The notes under the pieces: generated by a model
Told to the model about the DNA's origin: nothing
Databases searched by the model: none
Seen by the model: the letters and a program-made list of their open reading frames with translations, nothing else
Shown: piece by piece, positions 41,885-51,055 of the stretch
How positions within the stretch are numbered: the first letter of the stretch is position 1
Layout: each line of letters opens with the position of its first letter
Made by a program: the position numbers and the translations under genes
Assembly: GCF_042680605.1 (NCBI RefSeq)
Contig: NZ_JBHUEE010000002.1
Span: 372,001 to 436,000, forward strand
Direction: 5' to 3'
DNA: 64,000 nt
From: Allobogoriella deserti
Lineage (GTDB): Bacteria; Actinomycetota; Actinomycetes; Actinomycetales; Actinomycetaceae

Positions 41885-43117
41885 TCAGCCAGCAGAGCCG
41901 ACGGCGCTGGTGGCGGCCGTGGTGGCTCTGGCGGTCGCGGCTTCACGGTCGCCGAGCCGGAGGAAGAAGTCCTCGGGTGCGTAGAGATCCTCCGCGCTGA
42001 GCTCGACGGCCGAGGCTCTCCCCAGCCCGAGGACGGCCGAGTCGAGGCCGCCGCGGAGAATGTCCAGCACGTTCTCCACCCCGGCCTGGCCGTTCGCCGC
42101 CAGGCCCCAGAGGTAAGCGCGGCCGATCAGGACGGCGCGGGCCCCCAGCGCGAGGGCCTTGGCGACGTCACTGCCGCGCCGGACCCCGCCGTCGAGGAGG
42201 ACCTCGATCTGGTCACCGACGGCCTCGGCGATGCCGGGCAGGACCCGGATCGTCGCGGGCGTCGAGTCGAGGTTGTTGCCGCCGTGGTTGGAGACCGAGA
42301 TGGCGGTCGCCCCTGTGTCGACGGCCCGTTTGGCGTCGTCGACGCGGGTGACGCCCTTGAGCATGAAGGGCCCGTCCCACTGTTCCCGGAGCCAGGCGAC
42401 GTCCTCCCAGGTGGGCGGCGGCGTGCCCATCCACTCGCCGTAGGCCCCGAAGAACGTGGGGGCCTGTCCGCCGGGTGGCTCCAGGTTCGGCGTCGTGAGG
42501 TCGGGGATGGCGCCGGAACGCAGGTAGTCGGCCAGCCAGGCCGGCTTGGGCAGTACCTGTGGCGCGAGTTTCAGGGCGGTCCTGAGGTCGATCCGTTCGG
42601 GGATCCACGGACTGCCCCAGTCGCGGCCGTTGGAGAAGGACCAGTCGAGAGTGGCGATGAGTCCGACGGCGCCCGCGGCCTTCGCCCGCTCCATCCGCTG
42701 GACCATGTCCTCGCGCGATCCGGTCCAGTACACCTGGAACAGCGTCTTGGGGTTCGCGGCGGCGACGTCCTCGATCGGTTTCGATGCGAACGAGCTCAGT
42801 CCCATGATGATGTCCCGGTTGGCGGCGGCCCTGGCGACGGCGACCTCGCCGTCGGGATGGACAGCCTGGACGCCGGTGGGCGAGATGAGCACCGGAAGAG
42901 AGGTCGGGATGCCCATGACGGTCGTGGACAGGTCGCGTTCCGGCTGGTGGCCGACGACGTGCGGGGCGAAGGCGATGCGGGAGAAGGCGTGCATGTTCTC
43001 CCGGATGGTGACGCCCTTCTCGCTGCCGGCGACCAGCGCCCCGTAGACGGATCGCGGGAGGCGCTTCTTGGCGCGGCGCTGCGCCTCGGCGACCGTCTCG
43101 AACCAGCCGTTGGCCAT
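41885..43117 (-). CDS. mftD: Premycofactocin synthase MftD (FMN-dependent alpha-hydroxy-acid oxidase-like)
   Basis: A 410-residue FMN enzyme that in characterised systems oxidatively deaminates AHDP to premycofactocin, the redox-active form. The lactate-oxidase fold is clear: LPVLISPTGVQAVHPDGEVAVARAA, FQVYW, the catalytic-region NHGGNNLDSTPAT, and the phosphate-binding LLDGGVRRGSDVAKALALGA. The ATG at 43117 follows GGAGAAGGAGTACACC. It is 24 bp downstream of mftC in the same operon. Confidence 0.94.
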   Translation of the reverse strand: MANGWFETVAEAQRRAKKRLPRSVYGALVAGSEKGVTIRENMHAFSRIAFAPHVVGHQPERDLSTTVMGIPTSLPVLISPTGVQAVHPDGEVAVARAAANRDIIMGLSSFASKPIEDVAAANPKTLFQVYWTGSREDMVQRMERAKAAGAVGLIATLDWSFSNGRDWGSPWIPERIDLRTALKLAPQVLPKPAWLADYLRSGAIPDLTTPNLEPPGGQAPTFFGAYGEWMGTPPPTWEDVAWLREQWDGPFMLKGVTRVDDAKRAVDTGATAISVSNHGGNNLDSTPATIRVLPGIAEAVGDQIEVLLDGGVRRGSDVAKALALGARAVLIGRAYLWGLAANGQAGVENVLDILRGGLDSAVLGLGRASAVELSAEDLYAPEDFFLRLGDREAATARATTAATSAVGSAG

Positions 43118-43141
43118 GGTGTACTCCTTCTCCTGGAGCCG

Positions 43142-44431
43142 TCAGTGATTGGTCGGGGTGACGTCGTCGGAAGCGGGGACGAAACCGGCCAGCGGGCTCT
43201 CCTGGCAGGCTGAGACCGACGGGGCCGCGACGGCGTCGGGCCGACGGCCGATGGTCACCGGGACCGGTCCCGAGGTGCGCGGTCGGGGCGGCGAGGTGCG
43301 GTGCGAGTGGTCCCCGGACGGCTTGGGCACGGCGGCGGAGCCGTCACGGCTGCGGAGTGCTTCCTCGCCGAGGCCGCGAACGCACTCCGGGTCCGGCCCG
43401 TCCAGGGGCAGGCCGGTGAAGAACTTGGCGGCCATGCAGCCGCCCTTGCAGCTGTCGAAGAAGGAGCAGCTGGTGCAGGCGCCGCCGGACTGCGGGTTGC
43501 GGAGCTCGGCGAACAGCTCGGACTCGCGCCAGACGCGGGTGAAGCCGCCGGGGGCGCGGACGTTGCCGGCGAGGAACTCGTCGTGGATGGCGAAGGGGCA
43601 GGCGTACACGTCGCCGACGGGGTCGATGAGGCAGACCACGCGCCCCGCGCCGCACAGATTGAGCCCGGAGAGGGACTCGCCGTAGGCAGAGAGATGAAAG
43701 AAGGAGTCCCCGGTGAGGACCTCGCCGTCGTGGGCGAGCAGCCACCGGTAGAGCTCGCGCTGCTGCTCCTGGGTGGGGTGCAGCTCGTCCCACACGTCGA
43801 CCGCCCGACCGGAGGGGCGCAGCCGGGTCAGCCGGAGCTGGGCGCCGTAGCGGTCGGCGATGGCCTTGAACTCATCGAGCTGGCCGATGTTCTGCCGGGT
43901 ACACACGACCGAGAGCTTGAAGTTCTCCATGCCGGCCGCGTGCATGTTCTCCATGGCGCGGATCGCCATGTCGTAGGAGCCGGCGCTGCGGATGAAGTCA
44001 TTGACCTCGGCGGTGGCGCCGTCGAGGGAGATCTGGACGTCGACGTAGTCGTTGGCGGCGAGCTTCTCGGCGACCTCGGGCGTGATCTTCACGCCGTTGG
44101 TGGAGAACTTCACCCCGACGTCGTGGCTGGTCGCGTAGTCGAGGAGGTCCCAGAAGTCGCTGCGCACGGTGGGCTCTCCGCCGCCGATGTTGACGTAGAA
44201 GACCTGCATCCGCTGCAGCTCGTCGATGATCGCCTGGCACTCGGCGGTGCTCAGCTCGCGCGGGTCGCGCCGGCCGGAGCTGGACAGGCAGTGCGTGCAG
44301 GTGAGGTTGCAGGCGTAGGTCAGTTCCCAGGTCAGGCAGATCGGCGCGTCCAGCCCGTACTCGAAGTGGTCGACGAGGCGGGCAGGACGCCGGGTGGCCG
44401 CCGCGTCCGTGGCGTCGAGCATGGCACTCAT
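43142..44431 (-). CDS. mftC: Mycofactocin radical SAM maturase MftC
   Basis: A 429-residue radical SAM/SPASM protein. MftC decarboxylates and crosslinks the C-terminal Val-Tyr of MftA. The SAM cluster motif is C41-x3-C45-x2-C48 in TYACNLTCTHCLSSSG. GGGEPTVR is the SAM-binding strand. SPASM cysteines appear in LCGAGRVVC, VYACPF and CTSCSFFDSCKGGC. The C-terminus has a Pro-rich tail ending near ACQESPLAGF, longer than the Mycobacterium protein. The ATG at 44431 has GGAGGAGCG before it. It heads mftCDEF and has its own MftR-type promoter, separate from mftAB. Confidence 0.95.
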   Translation of the reverse strand: MSAMLDATDAAATRRPARLVDHFEYGLDAPICLTWELTYACNLTCTHCLSSSGRRDPRELSTAECQAIIDELQRMQVFYVNIGGGEPTVRSDFWDLLDYATSHDVGVKFSTNGVKITPEVAEKLAANDYVDVQISLDGATAEVNDFIRSAGSYDMAIRAMENMHAAGMENFKLSVVCTRQNIGQLDEFKAIADRYGAQLRLTRLRPSGRAVDVWDELHPTQEQQRELYRWLLAHDGEVLTGDSFFHLSAYGESLSGLNLCGAGRVVCLIDPVGDVYACPFAIHDEFLAGNVRAPGGFTRVWRESELFAELRNPQSGGACTSCSFFDSCKGGCMAAKFFTGLPLDGPDPECVRGLGEEALRSRDGSAAVPKPSGDHSHRTSPPRPRTSGPVPVTIGRRPDAVAAPSVSACQESPLAGFVPASDDVTPTNH

Positions 44432-44503
44432 CTCGCTCCTCCCCCGGCACCGTCATCGGTGCCCTCGGATCGCCGCCGTCCTCCGTTGACGGCAACGGTC
44501 GCC

Positions 44504-44532
44504 ACATTAATGGCACTCAGTGCCGAATGGAA
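44504..44532 (-). promoter_or_regulatory. MftR-type operator and promoter of mftCDEF
   Basis: On the minus strand, TTCCAT (44532-44527) and TAATGT (44509-44504) form -35 and -10 boxes with a 17-base spacer. The spacer is filled by the palindrome GGCACTGAGTGCC. The 19-bp block 44508-44526 is the reverse complement of 54224-54242 with a single mismatch, and identity extends outward (GGCCTTC before, TGGC after). It lies 76 bp before the mftC start. A divergent effect on the SDR at 44629 is possible. Confidence 0.75.
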
Positions 44533-44628
44533 GGCCGGCGCCGTGGGCACCGGCACACGGGCGGCGATCTTTCTGTCTCACGGAAGGGTGACTGCGCCGG
44601 TCGCACAGCGGCTGCTGCGATCACCGGC

Positions 44629-45552
44629 ATGGATGCACTCAACGGCAAGGTCGCCGTCGTCACCGGAGGATCGAGCGGCATCGGCCGCGGGATCGCCCTG
44701 GCCCTGGGCCGGGCCGGCGCCGCCGTGGTGGTGACGGGCCGCAGCGAGCAGCACCTCGAGGAGACCGTGACCGAACTCGCCGAGCATGGCGTGACGGTGG
44801 AGCCGATGCGGGTCGACGTCACCGACGCCCAGGCGATGGCTGCGGCGGCGGAGACGATCGAGGACCGGCACGGCCGGGTGGATGTCCTGGTCAACAACGC
44901 GGGGATCGGCCTGACCGGCCCGGTCGCCCAGGCGACGGCGGCGGACTGGGATTGGGTGATCGACGTCAACATCCGGGGCGTCGGCAACGGCATCCGCGCG
45001 TTCCTGCCGAAAATCCGCGCGCACGGGCAGGGCGGTCACATCGTCAACACCTCCTCGATGGGCGGACTGCTGCCGGTGGTGGCCGGGCTGTACTCGATGA
45101 CGAAGGCCGCGGTCATCGCCCTGTCCGAGGCCATGCACATCGAGCTCGCCGGCGAGGGCATCGGAGTTTCCGCGTACTGTCCGGGACCGACGCACAGCAA
45201 CATCGCCACCGCCGTCGCGAACCGGCCGGATCGGTACGGCGACTCCGGCTACACACCGCCGGATCCGGCGTTCGCGGAGTTCGCGAAACAGCAGCCGTAC
45301 ATGTCCTACGAGGAAGCCGGTGCGCGGGTGGTCCAGGGCATCCGCCGGGGTGACCTGTTCATCCTCACCCACCCGGAGTTCCGCGACGGCGTGGCCGAGC
45401 GGCACGCCACCATCGAGGCGGCCTTCCCGGACGAGCCGATCGACACCGAGCGGCGGGACGCGATCCCGTTCCTGCTCTCCTCGCCGGTCTACGCACCGCA
45501 GAACCGGCCCACTCCCCCGACGGCGCCGTCGTCGGTGGGGCGGGCCGGCTGA
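44629..45552 (+). CDS. Short-chain dehydrogenase/reductase (SDR)
   Basis: A 307-residue NAD(P)-dependent oxidoreductase. The cofactor motif TGGSSGIG (12-19), NNAG (89-92), Ser143, Tyr155 and Lys159 form the classical SDR set. Unlike the SDR family usually tied to mycofactocin (TIGR03971 type), it lacks the RGQGR motif and the extra segment near the cofactor. So it may be an ordinary dehydrogenase, or a new mycofactocin client. The ATG at 44629 is used because the earlier ATG at 44527 would add a non-SDR Arg/Gly-rich leader that starts inside the promoter. It diverges from mftC. Confidence 0.88.
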   Translation: MDALNGKVAVVTGGSSGIGRGIALALGRAGAAVVVTGRSEQHLEETVTELAEHGVTVEPMRVDVTDAQAMAAAAETIEDRHGRVDVLVNNAGIGLTGPVAQATAADWDWVIDVNIRGVGNGIRAFLPKIRAHGQGGHIVNTSSMGGLLPVVAGLYSMTKAAVIALSEAMHIELAGEGIGVSAYCPGPTHSNIATAVANRPDRYGDSGYTPPDPAFAEFAKQQPYMSYEEAGARVVQGIRRGDLFILTHPEFRDGVAERHATIEAAFPDEPIDTERRDAIPFLLSSPVYAPQNRPTPPTAPSSVGRAG

Positions 45553-45555
45553 GCG

Positions 45556-45573
45556 CGGCGGCACGAACCGCCG
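45556..45573. terminator. Possible stem-loop between convergent SDR and binding-protein genes
   Basis: CGGCGG-CACGAA-CCGCCG forms a perfect six-base-pair GC stem with a six-base loop. It starts three bases after the SDR stop and 27 bases before the convergent gene's stop. No T-run follows in either direction, so its role as a terminator is only suggested by position. Confidence 0.35.
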
Positions 45574-45599
45574 TCGGACGGCCGGCCAACCAGTCCCGC

Positions 45600-47207
45600 T
45601 CATTCGCGGGGCGAGACAGCCGTCCAGTCGGCTCCACCGGTCAGTCCGTCCGGGCTGCCGAGGCCCTCCCACTCCGCGGAGTTGTAGGCCGAGAAGGGCG
45701 TGTGGAAAACCAGCGGTCCGGCCATCATGACCTCGGCGGCGCGTTCCTGGACGGTGCGGAAGTGCTCCGCACGCTCGGCCTGATCGGTGGTCTGCAGAGC
45801 GGCGTCGACGGCCTCCTGCAGCTGCTCGTCGCAGATGCCTGAGGGGTTCTCGGCGTCGACCGGCTCCGACAGGCAGTGATACCAGCGGGTGATGCCGAGT
45901 GACGGGTCCACCCCGAGGGTGGCCTCGACGATGGCGGTGTCGAAGTCACGGCGCTGGTAGACGTTCTCCATGAAGACGTTCGTCTCCTCGCCGACCAGCT
46001 CGACCGCGATGCCGACCTCCGCCATCGACGACTCGATCACGGCCCCGACGGCGCGGGCCTCGGCGGTCATGCTCATCAGGTGCAGTCGGAGCGAGAACCG
46101 GTTGCCGTTCTCGTCCCGTCCGTAACCGAGCTCGTCCAGGCGCGCGTTGATGGCGTCCGGGTCGTAGGGGAACTCCTCGCGGTAGTCAATGCCGGGGTCG
46201 ATCCAGCCCAGTTCGTCCGGGTACATCGACGTCGGCTCGTAGGAGATCTCGGGGAGTGCGACCTCGGCGACCTGGCTGCGGTTGACCGACTGGTAGACGA
46301 GCCGGCGGACCTCGGGATCCTGCAGTTCGGGGACGTCGGCGTTCATGGTGAAGATGAACTGGCGCGGCAGCTGGCCGCGCTGGGTGAGCTCGAGGTGCTC
46401 GGCGGCCCGTACCTGTTCGAGCATCCCCTGACCGACTCCGCCGACCATGGTGTCTCCCGCAATGAGGGAGAGCGCGCCGGCATTGGTGTCGTTCTGGATG
46501 ACGTAGATGAGTCGGTCGACCTCCACCTCGCCCTTCCAGTAGTCCTCGTAGGCGCGCATGGAGATCTCCTGCCCCTCCGCGAAATTCTCGAACTCGAAGG
46601 GCCCCGTTCCCACCGGTGCCATGTTGGCCGGGTTGTCGAGGTAGTCGGTGCCTTCGTAGAGATGCTTGGGCAGCATCCGCTGCAGGGAGAGCACCTCCAT
46701 GACGGGGCCGTACGGCTCGGCGAAGGTCATGACGACGGTGTGGTCGTCAGGGGCCTCGACGGTGTCGATGCTCTCCACGAGCCCGGCACCGTAGGCCTGG
46801 TAGGGCACCAGCTCCTCGAGGTTGAAGACGACGTCGTCGGCGGTGAACGGCTCGCCGTCGTGCCAGGTCACGCCCTCCTCAAGGGTGAGGGTCACGCGAC
46901 GACCGCCGTCGGCGATCTCCCAGTCGCGTGCGAGCCACGGGACGACCTCGTAGGTGTCGGTCAACCGGACGAGCGCCTCGTACATACCGCCGGTGACCAT
47001 GTCGATCGACGGCGAGACGATGATCTGCGGGTTCAGGTGCGGCACGGTGCCGGTGCCTGCCACGAAGGTGTGCTCGGCACTCTCACCTCCGGCGGCGCCG
47101 GCGGCCGGGGCGGCGCCCTCACCGTCGGGGTCGCCGAGTGTGCACGCCGCCAGCACGGCGGCGCCGGCCGCCACGGTGAGTGCGCGGAACGCTCGTGTCG
47201 TGTGCAT
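45600..47207 (-). CDS. Peptide ABC transporter substrate-binding lipoprotein (SBP family 5), system 2
   Basis: A 535-residue binding protein. The signal peptide ends LAAC with Cys22, followed by a Gly/Ala/Glu linker. Family 5 features include VVPWLARDWEIADGGRRVTLTLEEGVTWHDGEPFTADDVVFN, written here only as a region (residues about 85-130), and MAPVGTGPFEFENF. It is the last gene of the operon, 80 bp after the second ATPase; most such operons place it first. The ATG at 47207 follows AGAGAGGTAG. It probably feeds the permeases at 48.9-50.9 kb; ligand unknown. Confidence 0.9.
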   Translation of the reverse strand: MHTTRAFRALTVAAGAAVLAACTLGDPDGEGAAPAAGAAGGESAEHTFVAGTGTVPHLNPQIIVSPSIDMVTGGMYEALVRLTDTYEVVPWLARDWEIADGGRRVTLTLEEGVTWHDGEPFTADDVVFNLEELVPYQAYGAGLVESIDTVEAPDDHTVVMTFAEPYGPVMEVLSLQRMLPKHLYEGTDYLDNPANMAPVGTGPFEFENFAEGQEISMRAYEDYWKGEVEVDRLIYVIQNDTNAGALSLIAGDTMVGGVGQGMLEQVRAAEHLELTQRGQLPRQFIFTMNADVPELQDPEVRRLVYQSVNRSQVAEVALPEISYEPTSMYPDELGWIDPGIDYREEFPYDPDAINARLDELGYGRDENGNRFSLRLHLMSMTAEARAVGAVIESSMAEVGIAVELVGEETNVFMENVYQRRDFDTAIVEATLGVDPSLGITRWYHCLSEPVDAENPSGICDEQLQEAVDAALQTTDQAERAEHFRTVQERAAEVMMAGPLVFHTPFSAYNSAEWEGLGSPDGLTGGADWTAVSPRE

Positions 47208-47287
47208 GGTGTCTACCTCTCTGTAGCTCTCTGTAGCTCTGGCGCGACACCGACCAGGAGCCGGCGTCAGGCCGCGTCACGCCGCCT

Positions 47288-48070
47288 TCAGGCAGGCGCC
47301 AGGGTCGGTGCCGCCGCGAGCAGCGTCCGGGTGTAGGGATGGCTGGGTACGGCGAAGATCTGCTCCTTGGTGCCGGACTCGACGATCTCGCCCGACTTCA
47401 TGACGTAGACGTAGTCACAGACCTTGTTCACCACAGGAAGGTCGTGCGTGATGAAGACGTAGCCGACGCCGAGGCGTTCGCGGAGTTCGTTCATCAGACG
47501 CAGGACGCCCGCCTTGACCGAGGCGTCGAGTGCGGAAACGGCCTCGTCGGCCACGATGATCCGGGGGTCGAGCACGAGCGCCCGGGCGATGAGGACGCGC
47601 TGTCGTTGCCCGCCGCTGAGCTCGTGCGGATACCGGTCGACGAAGGACTGCCCGGGCGTCAGCCCGACGAGGTCGAGCGCCTCGACCACCCGGGCGCGGA
47701 CGGCATCCTTGCCCCGCGCGATGCGGTGCAACGTCACCACCTCACCGATGGCGCGGCCGACGGTCTTGCGTGGGTTGAGCGAGCCCGCCGGATCCTGCAG
47801 CACCGCCTGCACGGTGCGGCGGAACCGGTGACGTTGCGGCCTGTCCATCGTCGGCAGCGCGACGCCGTCGAGCTGGATCGTCCCGGAGGTCACCGGGATC
47901 AGACCCAGCAGCATCCGGGCGAGCGTGGACTTGCCGGAGCCCGACTCGCCGACGATGGCGACGAAGTCCCCGGGCCTGATCGCGAGGTTCGCGCTGACGA
48001 CGGCGTCGACCGACGTGCCACCGCGGCGGGCCCGGAAGGTCTTGGAGGCGTCACAGGCCTCGAGAAGCAT
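47288..48070 (-). CDS. Peptide ABC transporter ATP-binding protein (DppF type, short), system 2
   Basis: A 260-residue ATPase with Walker A GESGSGKST, signature LSGGQRQR, Walker B IIVADEA and switch ITHDL. It ends soon after HPYTRTLLAAAP, so the cysteine-bearing C-terminal extension of DppF/OppF proteins is absent. The ATG at 48070 lies inside the end of the upstream ATPase gene, a 20-bp overlap. It is otherwise a normal partner of the ATPase at 48051-48980. Confidence 0.9.
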   Translation of the reverse strand: MLLEACDASKTFRARRGGTSVDAVVSANLAIRPGDFVAIVGESGSGKSTLARMLLGLIPVTSGTIQLDGVALPTMDRPQRHRFRRTVQAVLQDPAGSLNPRKTVGRAIGEVVTLHRIARGKDAVRARVVEALDLVGLTPGQSFVDRYPHELSGGQRQRVLIARALVLDPRIIVADEAVSALDASVKAGVLRLMNELRERLGVGYVFITHDLPVVNKVCDYVYVMKSGEIVESGTKEQIFAVPSHPYTRTLLAAAPTLAPA

Positions 48071-48980
48071 GGTCCGTCCCCTCCTTGGCCCACTCGGTCC
48101 GGAGCGAGTCCGGGATGGAGTAGAGCTCGACGTCCTCATCCGTCAGGCTGCGCACGCTGCGCAGCAGTGCCTGGGTGTACGCGTGTTTCGGCGTGGTGAG
48201 GACGGCCCGCGTGGTCCCGGATTCGACCACCCGGCCGGCGTACATCACGTAGATGCGGTCGGTCATGCTCGCGACGACGGCGATGTCGTGGGAGATGAGG
48301 ATGAGGGAGGTCCCGAGGCCGGCGACCGTCTCGTCCAGCGTCGCGAGCACGCGTTGCTGGACCGTCGCGTCCAGCGCCGTCGTCGGTTCGTCGGCGACGA
48401 GGAGATCAGGCTCCTTGGCGATGGCGATCGCGATGAGGACTCGTTGGCGCATGCCGCCGCTGAGTTCGTGCGGGAAGCGCCGGGCGACCTCGGCGACGTT
48501 CTCCAGCCCGGCGAGCGAGAGGAAGCGCAGCACGGCGTCGTCGGCACCCGCCCGTTTCCGCCCGGGCGAGATCGATTCGGCGACCTGGCGACCGATCTTC
48601 ATCACCGGGTTCAGGTACGTCAGGGGATCCTGGAAGATCATGCCGACGGTGTGGGCGCGGACCTCGTCCCAGGCGGCGGGTGGGGCGCCGACCATCTCGC
48701 GTCCGAGGACAGCGATCGAACCTCGGACCCGCACCCGGGGTGAGGTCGGGAGCAGGCCGGCGATCGCTCTGCCGGTGACTGTCTTACCCGACCCCGATTC
48801 GCCGACGATGCCCACGCGTTCGCCGCGGCCGACGTGCAGGGACACCGACGTGACGGCCTCGACCTCGCTGCGCGCCCCGGTGGGCAGGTGGACGCCGAGA
48901 TCGGTGACGCGCAGCAGGGTGGGCTTGTCTCCCCCATCGCCGCCTCCCACCGGTGTCCGGGCTTTGACGGTCGTGCTCAT
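48051..48980 (-). CDS. Peptide ABC transporter ATP-binding protein (DppD type, short), system 2
   Basis: A 309-residue ATPase. Walker A is GESGSGKTV, the signature LSGGMRQR, Walker B LLVADEP, and the switch ISHDI. The C-terminus reads HAYTQALLRSVRSLTDEDVEL and then diverges, lacking the GCxFxxRC cysteine pattern present in the DppD proteins of systems 1 and 3. The ATG at 48980 overlaps the DppC stop by four bases (ATGA). Confidence 0.9.
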   Translation of the reverse strand: MSTTVKARTPVGGGDGGDKPTLLRVTDLGVHLPTGARSEVEAVTSVSLHVGRGERVGIVGESGSGKTVTGRAIAGLLPTSPRVRVRGSIAVLGREMVGAPPAAWDEVRAHTVGMIFQDPLTYLNPVMKIGRQVAESISPGRKRAGADDAVLRFLSLAGLENVAEVARRFPHELSGGMRQRVLIAIAIAKEPDLLVADEPTTALDATVQQRVLATLDETVAGLGTSLILISHDIAVVASMTDRIYVMYAGRVVESGTTRAVLTTPKHAYTQALLRSVRSLTDEDVELYSIPDSLRTEWAKEGTDHASRGL

Positions 48981-49903
48981 TTCACGCGTCCGATGCTCGG
49001 ATTGAGCGAGTCGTTGATGGCGTCGCCGATCATGTTCACCGCCAGCACCACGAGGAAGATGCACAGGCCGGGAAAGAGCGCCATCCACCAGGCGGTGCTG
49101 AGATAGGGCTGGGCGTCGTTGAGCAGGGAGCCCCAGGTGGCGCGGTTAGCGTCGCCGATGCCCAGGAACGCCAGCCCGGACTCGGCGAGGATGGCGGTAC
49201 CGACCGACATCGTGGTCGAGACGATCACCGGCGCGATGGCGTTCGGGAGGATGTCGGACCACAGGATCCGCACGCCACGGAAGCCGGCCGCCCTGGCGGA
49301 CTCGACGTATCCGAGTTGAGCGACCCGGGCGGTCTCGGCGCGCATGATGCGGGCGACACCCGGCCACCCGGTCAGGCCGAGGATCGCGATGATGACGAAG
49401 ATGTTCGCACCGAGGATGGCGGCCGCGACGAGCACCAGCACCAGGCCCGGGATGGCCATGAAGAACTCGACGATCTTGACGAGGACGACGTCGATCGCGC
49501 CGCCGTAGTAGCCGGCGAGACTGCCGATCACCACGCCGAGCGTCATGGACAGCAGCGCGACCGCGAAGCCGACGAAGAGTGAGAGGCGACCGCCGTGCAG
49601 GACCCGTGCGAGGAAGTCCCGGCCGAGGTGGTCGGTGCCCAGGGGGTACTCGGCGGAGGGTGGTTGCATCACCGGGTGCGCGGTGCTCACCGGATCGCCA
49701 CCGAAGACAGGGCCGAGAAGGGCGACGAGCACCATGGCGGCCAGTAGTGCGAGGAAGACGATCGCCGTCGGCTTCCGGAAGAAGATGGCGGTCGGGCTCT
49801 CGCGCCGGCGGGTCCCGACCCGGCCGAGGACCGGTTCCGAGGGCGGGTCGCCGACGACCGACGACGTCGACCCACCGATAGTCCGGTCGCGGTTCAAGGT
49901 CAT
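48977..49903 (-). CDS. Peptide ABC transporter permease (DppC type), system 2
   Basis: A 308-residue permease. A polar N-terminal tail (residues 1-45) precedes the anchor helix, then LGTDHLGRDFLARVLHGGR, the DppC signature, and the five-helix transport domain with ESARAAGFRGVRILWSDILP as docking loop. It starts at an ATG that overlaps the DppB stop by four bases and ends overlapping the DppD-type ATPase gene. Confidence 0.92.
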   Translation of the reverse strand: MTLNRDRTIGGSTSSVVGDPPSEPVLGRVGTRRRESPTAIFFRKPTAIVFLALLAAMVLVALLGPVFGGDPVSTAHPVMQPPSAEYPLGTDHLGRDFLARVLHGGRLSLFVGFAVALLSMTLGVVIGSLAGYYGGAIDVVLVKIVEFFMAIPGLVLVLVAAAILGANIFVIIAILGLTGWPGVARIMRAETARVAQLGYVESARAAGFRGVRILWSDILPNAIAPVIVSTTMSVGTAILAESGLAFLGIGDANRATWGSLLNDAQPYLSTAWWMALFPGLCIFLVVLAVNMIGDAINDSLNPSIGRVK

Positions 49904-50880
49904 GCCTGACTCCTCGCCGAGCGGGTGAAGCGGGCACGCAGTCGCGGATCGACGATGCCGTAGACGATGTCCGTCAGAATGTTCGCGACAATAATCATGA
50001 CGGTCATGACGATGGTGACTCCCAGGACGACCATGTTGTCGCGTTGATTGATGGCGTCGACCATGAGCAATCCCATTCCGGGCCAGCCGAAGACACGCTC
50101 GATCACCACAGATCCGGCCAGCAGATTTCCGATGTTCAGTCCGATGATCGTGATCATCGGAAGCATCGCGTTCGGCAAAGCGTGGAGGTAGAGCACGCGG
50201 TTCGCACCGAGCCCCTTGGACCGGGCCGTGTCGATGTAGTCCTGGCCGAGCGCCTCGATGGCGGATGAGCGCATGATGCGGGTCTGGAAGGCCAGTGCGC
50301 TCATGGCGGTCGTAATGACCGGCAGGATCATGTACTCGGGGCGAACGCCGAACTCTCCGTGCGGACTGGACCCCGAGCCCGGGAGCCAGTCGAGGATGAC
50401 CGCGAACAACCACACGAGCATGAGGCCGAGCCAGAAGTTCGGCACCGAGAAGAAGACGAGGGACCCGCCGGAGATCGACCCGTCCAGCCAGCGACGACGC
50501 GTCCGGGCCGCGACGGCACCGAGGACGATGCAGATCGCGGTGGAGATCGCCAGCGCCCATGCGGTGAGCACGAGGCTGTAGGGGGCACGGCTGGCGATGA
50601 GTTCGGTCACCGGACGTCCGCTGATCGCCGACATGCCGAGGTCGCCGGTGGCCACCCGTGCCAGGTAGCTGAGGTAGCGCTGCCACAGCGGCTGGTCGAG
50701 GCCGAACCTCGCCACCATCTGGGCCTCGAACTCGGGCGAGACCGGCGCGTCGCCGATGAGGGCGTCCAACGGGCTGCCCGGTGCCATCTCGAGGAGAAGG
50801 AACAAAATGGTGACGACGACGAGCAGGAGCATCAGCGAAGACGCCAGAAGTTTCGCGTAATGCGCGGATATCGCCTTCAC
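49900..50880 (-). CDS. Peptide ABC transporter permease (DppB type), system 2
   Basis: A 326-residue permease with an N-terminal helix (about residues 9-30), the EMAPGSPLDALIG segment, and a transport domain ending YGIVDPRLRARF. DTARSKGLGANRVLYLHALP is the ATPase docking loop. I prefer the GTG at 50880, which has GAGGAGG about ten bases upstream, over a longer frame. It is the first gene of the operon, 175 bp downstream of the IclR gene with a candidate operator between. Confidence 0.91.
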   Translation of the reverse strand: MKAISAHYAKLLASSLMLLLVVVTILFLLLEMAPGSPLDALIGDAPVSPEFEAQMVARFGLDQPLWQRYLSYLARVATGDLGMSAISGRPVTELIASRAPYSLVLTAWALAISTAICIVLGAVAARTRRRWLDGSISGGSLVFFSVPNFWLGLMLVWLFAVILDWLPGSGSSPHGEFGVRPEYMILPVITTAMSALAFQTRIMRSSAIEALGQDYIDTARSKGLGANRVLYLHALPNAMLPMITIIGLNIGNLLAGSVVIERVFGWPGMGLLMVDAINQRDNMVVLGVTIVMTVMIIVANILTDIVYGIVDPRLRARFTRSARSQA

Positions 50881-51026
50881 GTCAGCGCACCCTCCTCGGA
50901 GATCTCCTCGTCGAAACCTCAAAGAACAGCACGCCCTTCACGCACTGCACTTCCGCCCTCGTCGGCAACCCTCCGGTGTGATACTCAGCGGAAAGTGCCG
51001 GCGCTTCAACGGGTCATTCCATGGCA

Positions 51027-51039
51027 CGGAAAATTTTCG
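51027..51039. promoter_or_regulatory. Palindrome CGGAAAATTTTCG, candidate IclR operator before the system 2 ABC operon
   Basis: The core GAAAATTTTC is a perfect 10-bp palindrome in an otherwise GC-rich region. It resembles the GGAAA/TTTCC operator type of IclR proteins. It lies about 150 bp before the first permease gene and just after the stop of an IclR gene on the same strand. Confidence 0.45.
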
Positions 51040-51055
51040 TCGACGATTCTGTGTG

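Noticed and set aside
44527..44628. Longer form of the SDR starting at an ATG at 44527
   Set aside because: The added 34 residues are Arg/Gly-rich and unlike any SDR, and the ATG lies within the -35 region of the mftC promoter.
47215..47240. Short repeat TCTCTGTAGC, twice, before the system 2 binding-protein gene
   Set aside because: Only two copies covering the ribosome site region; no symmetry or wider recurrence was seen.
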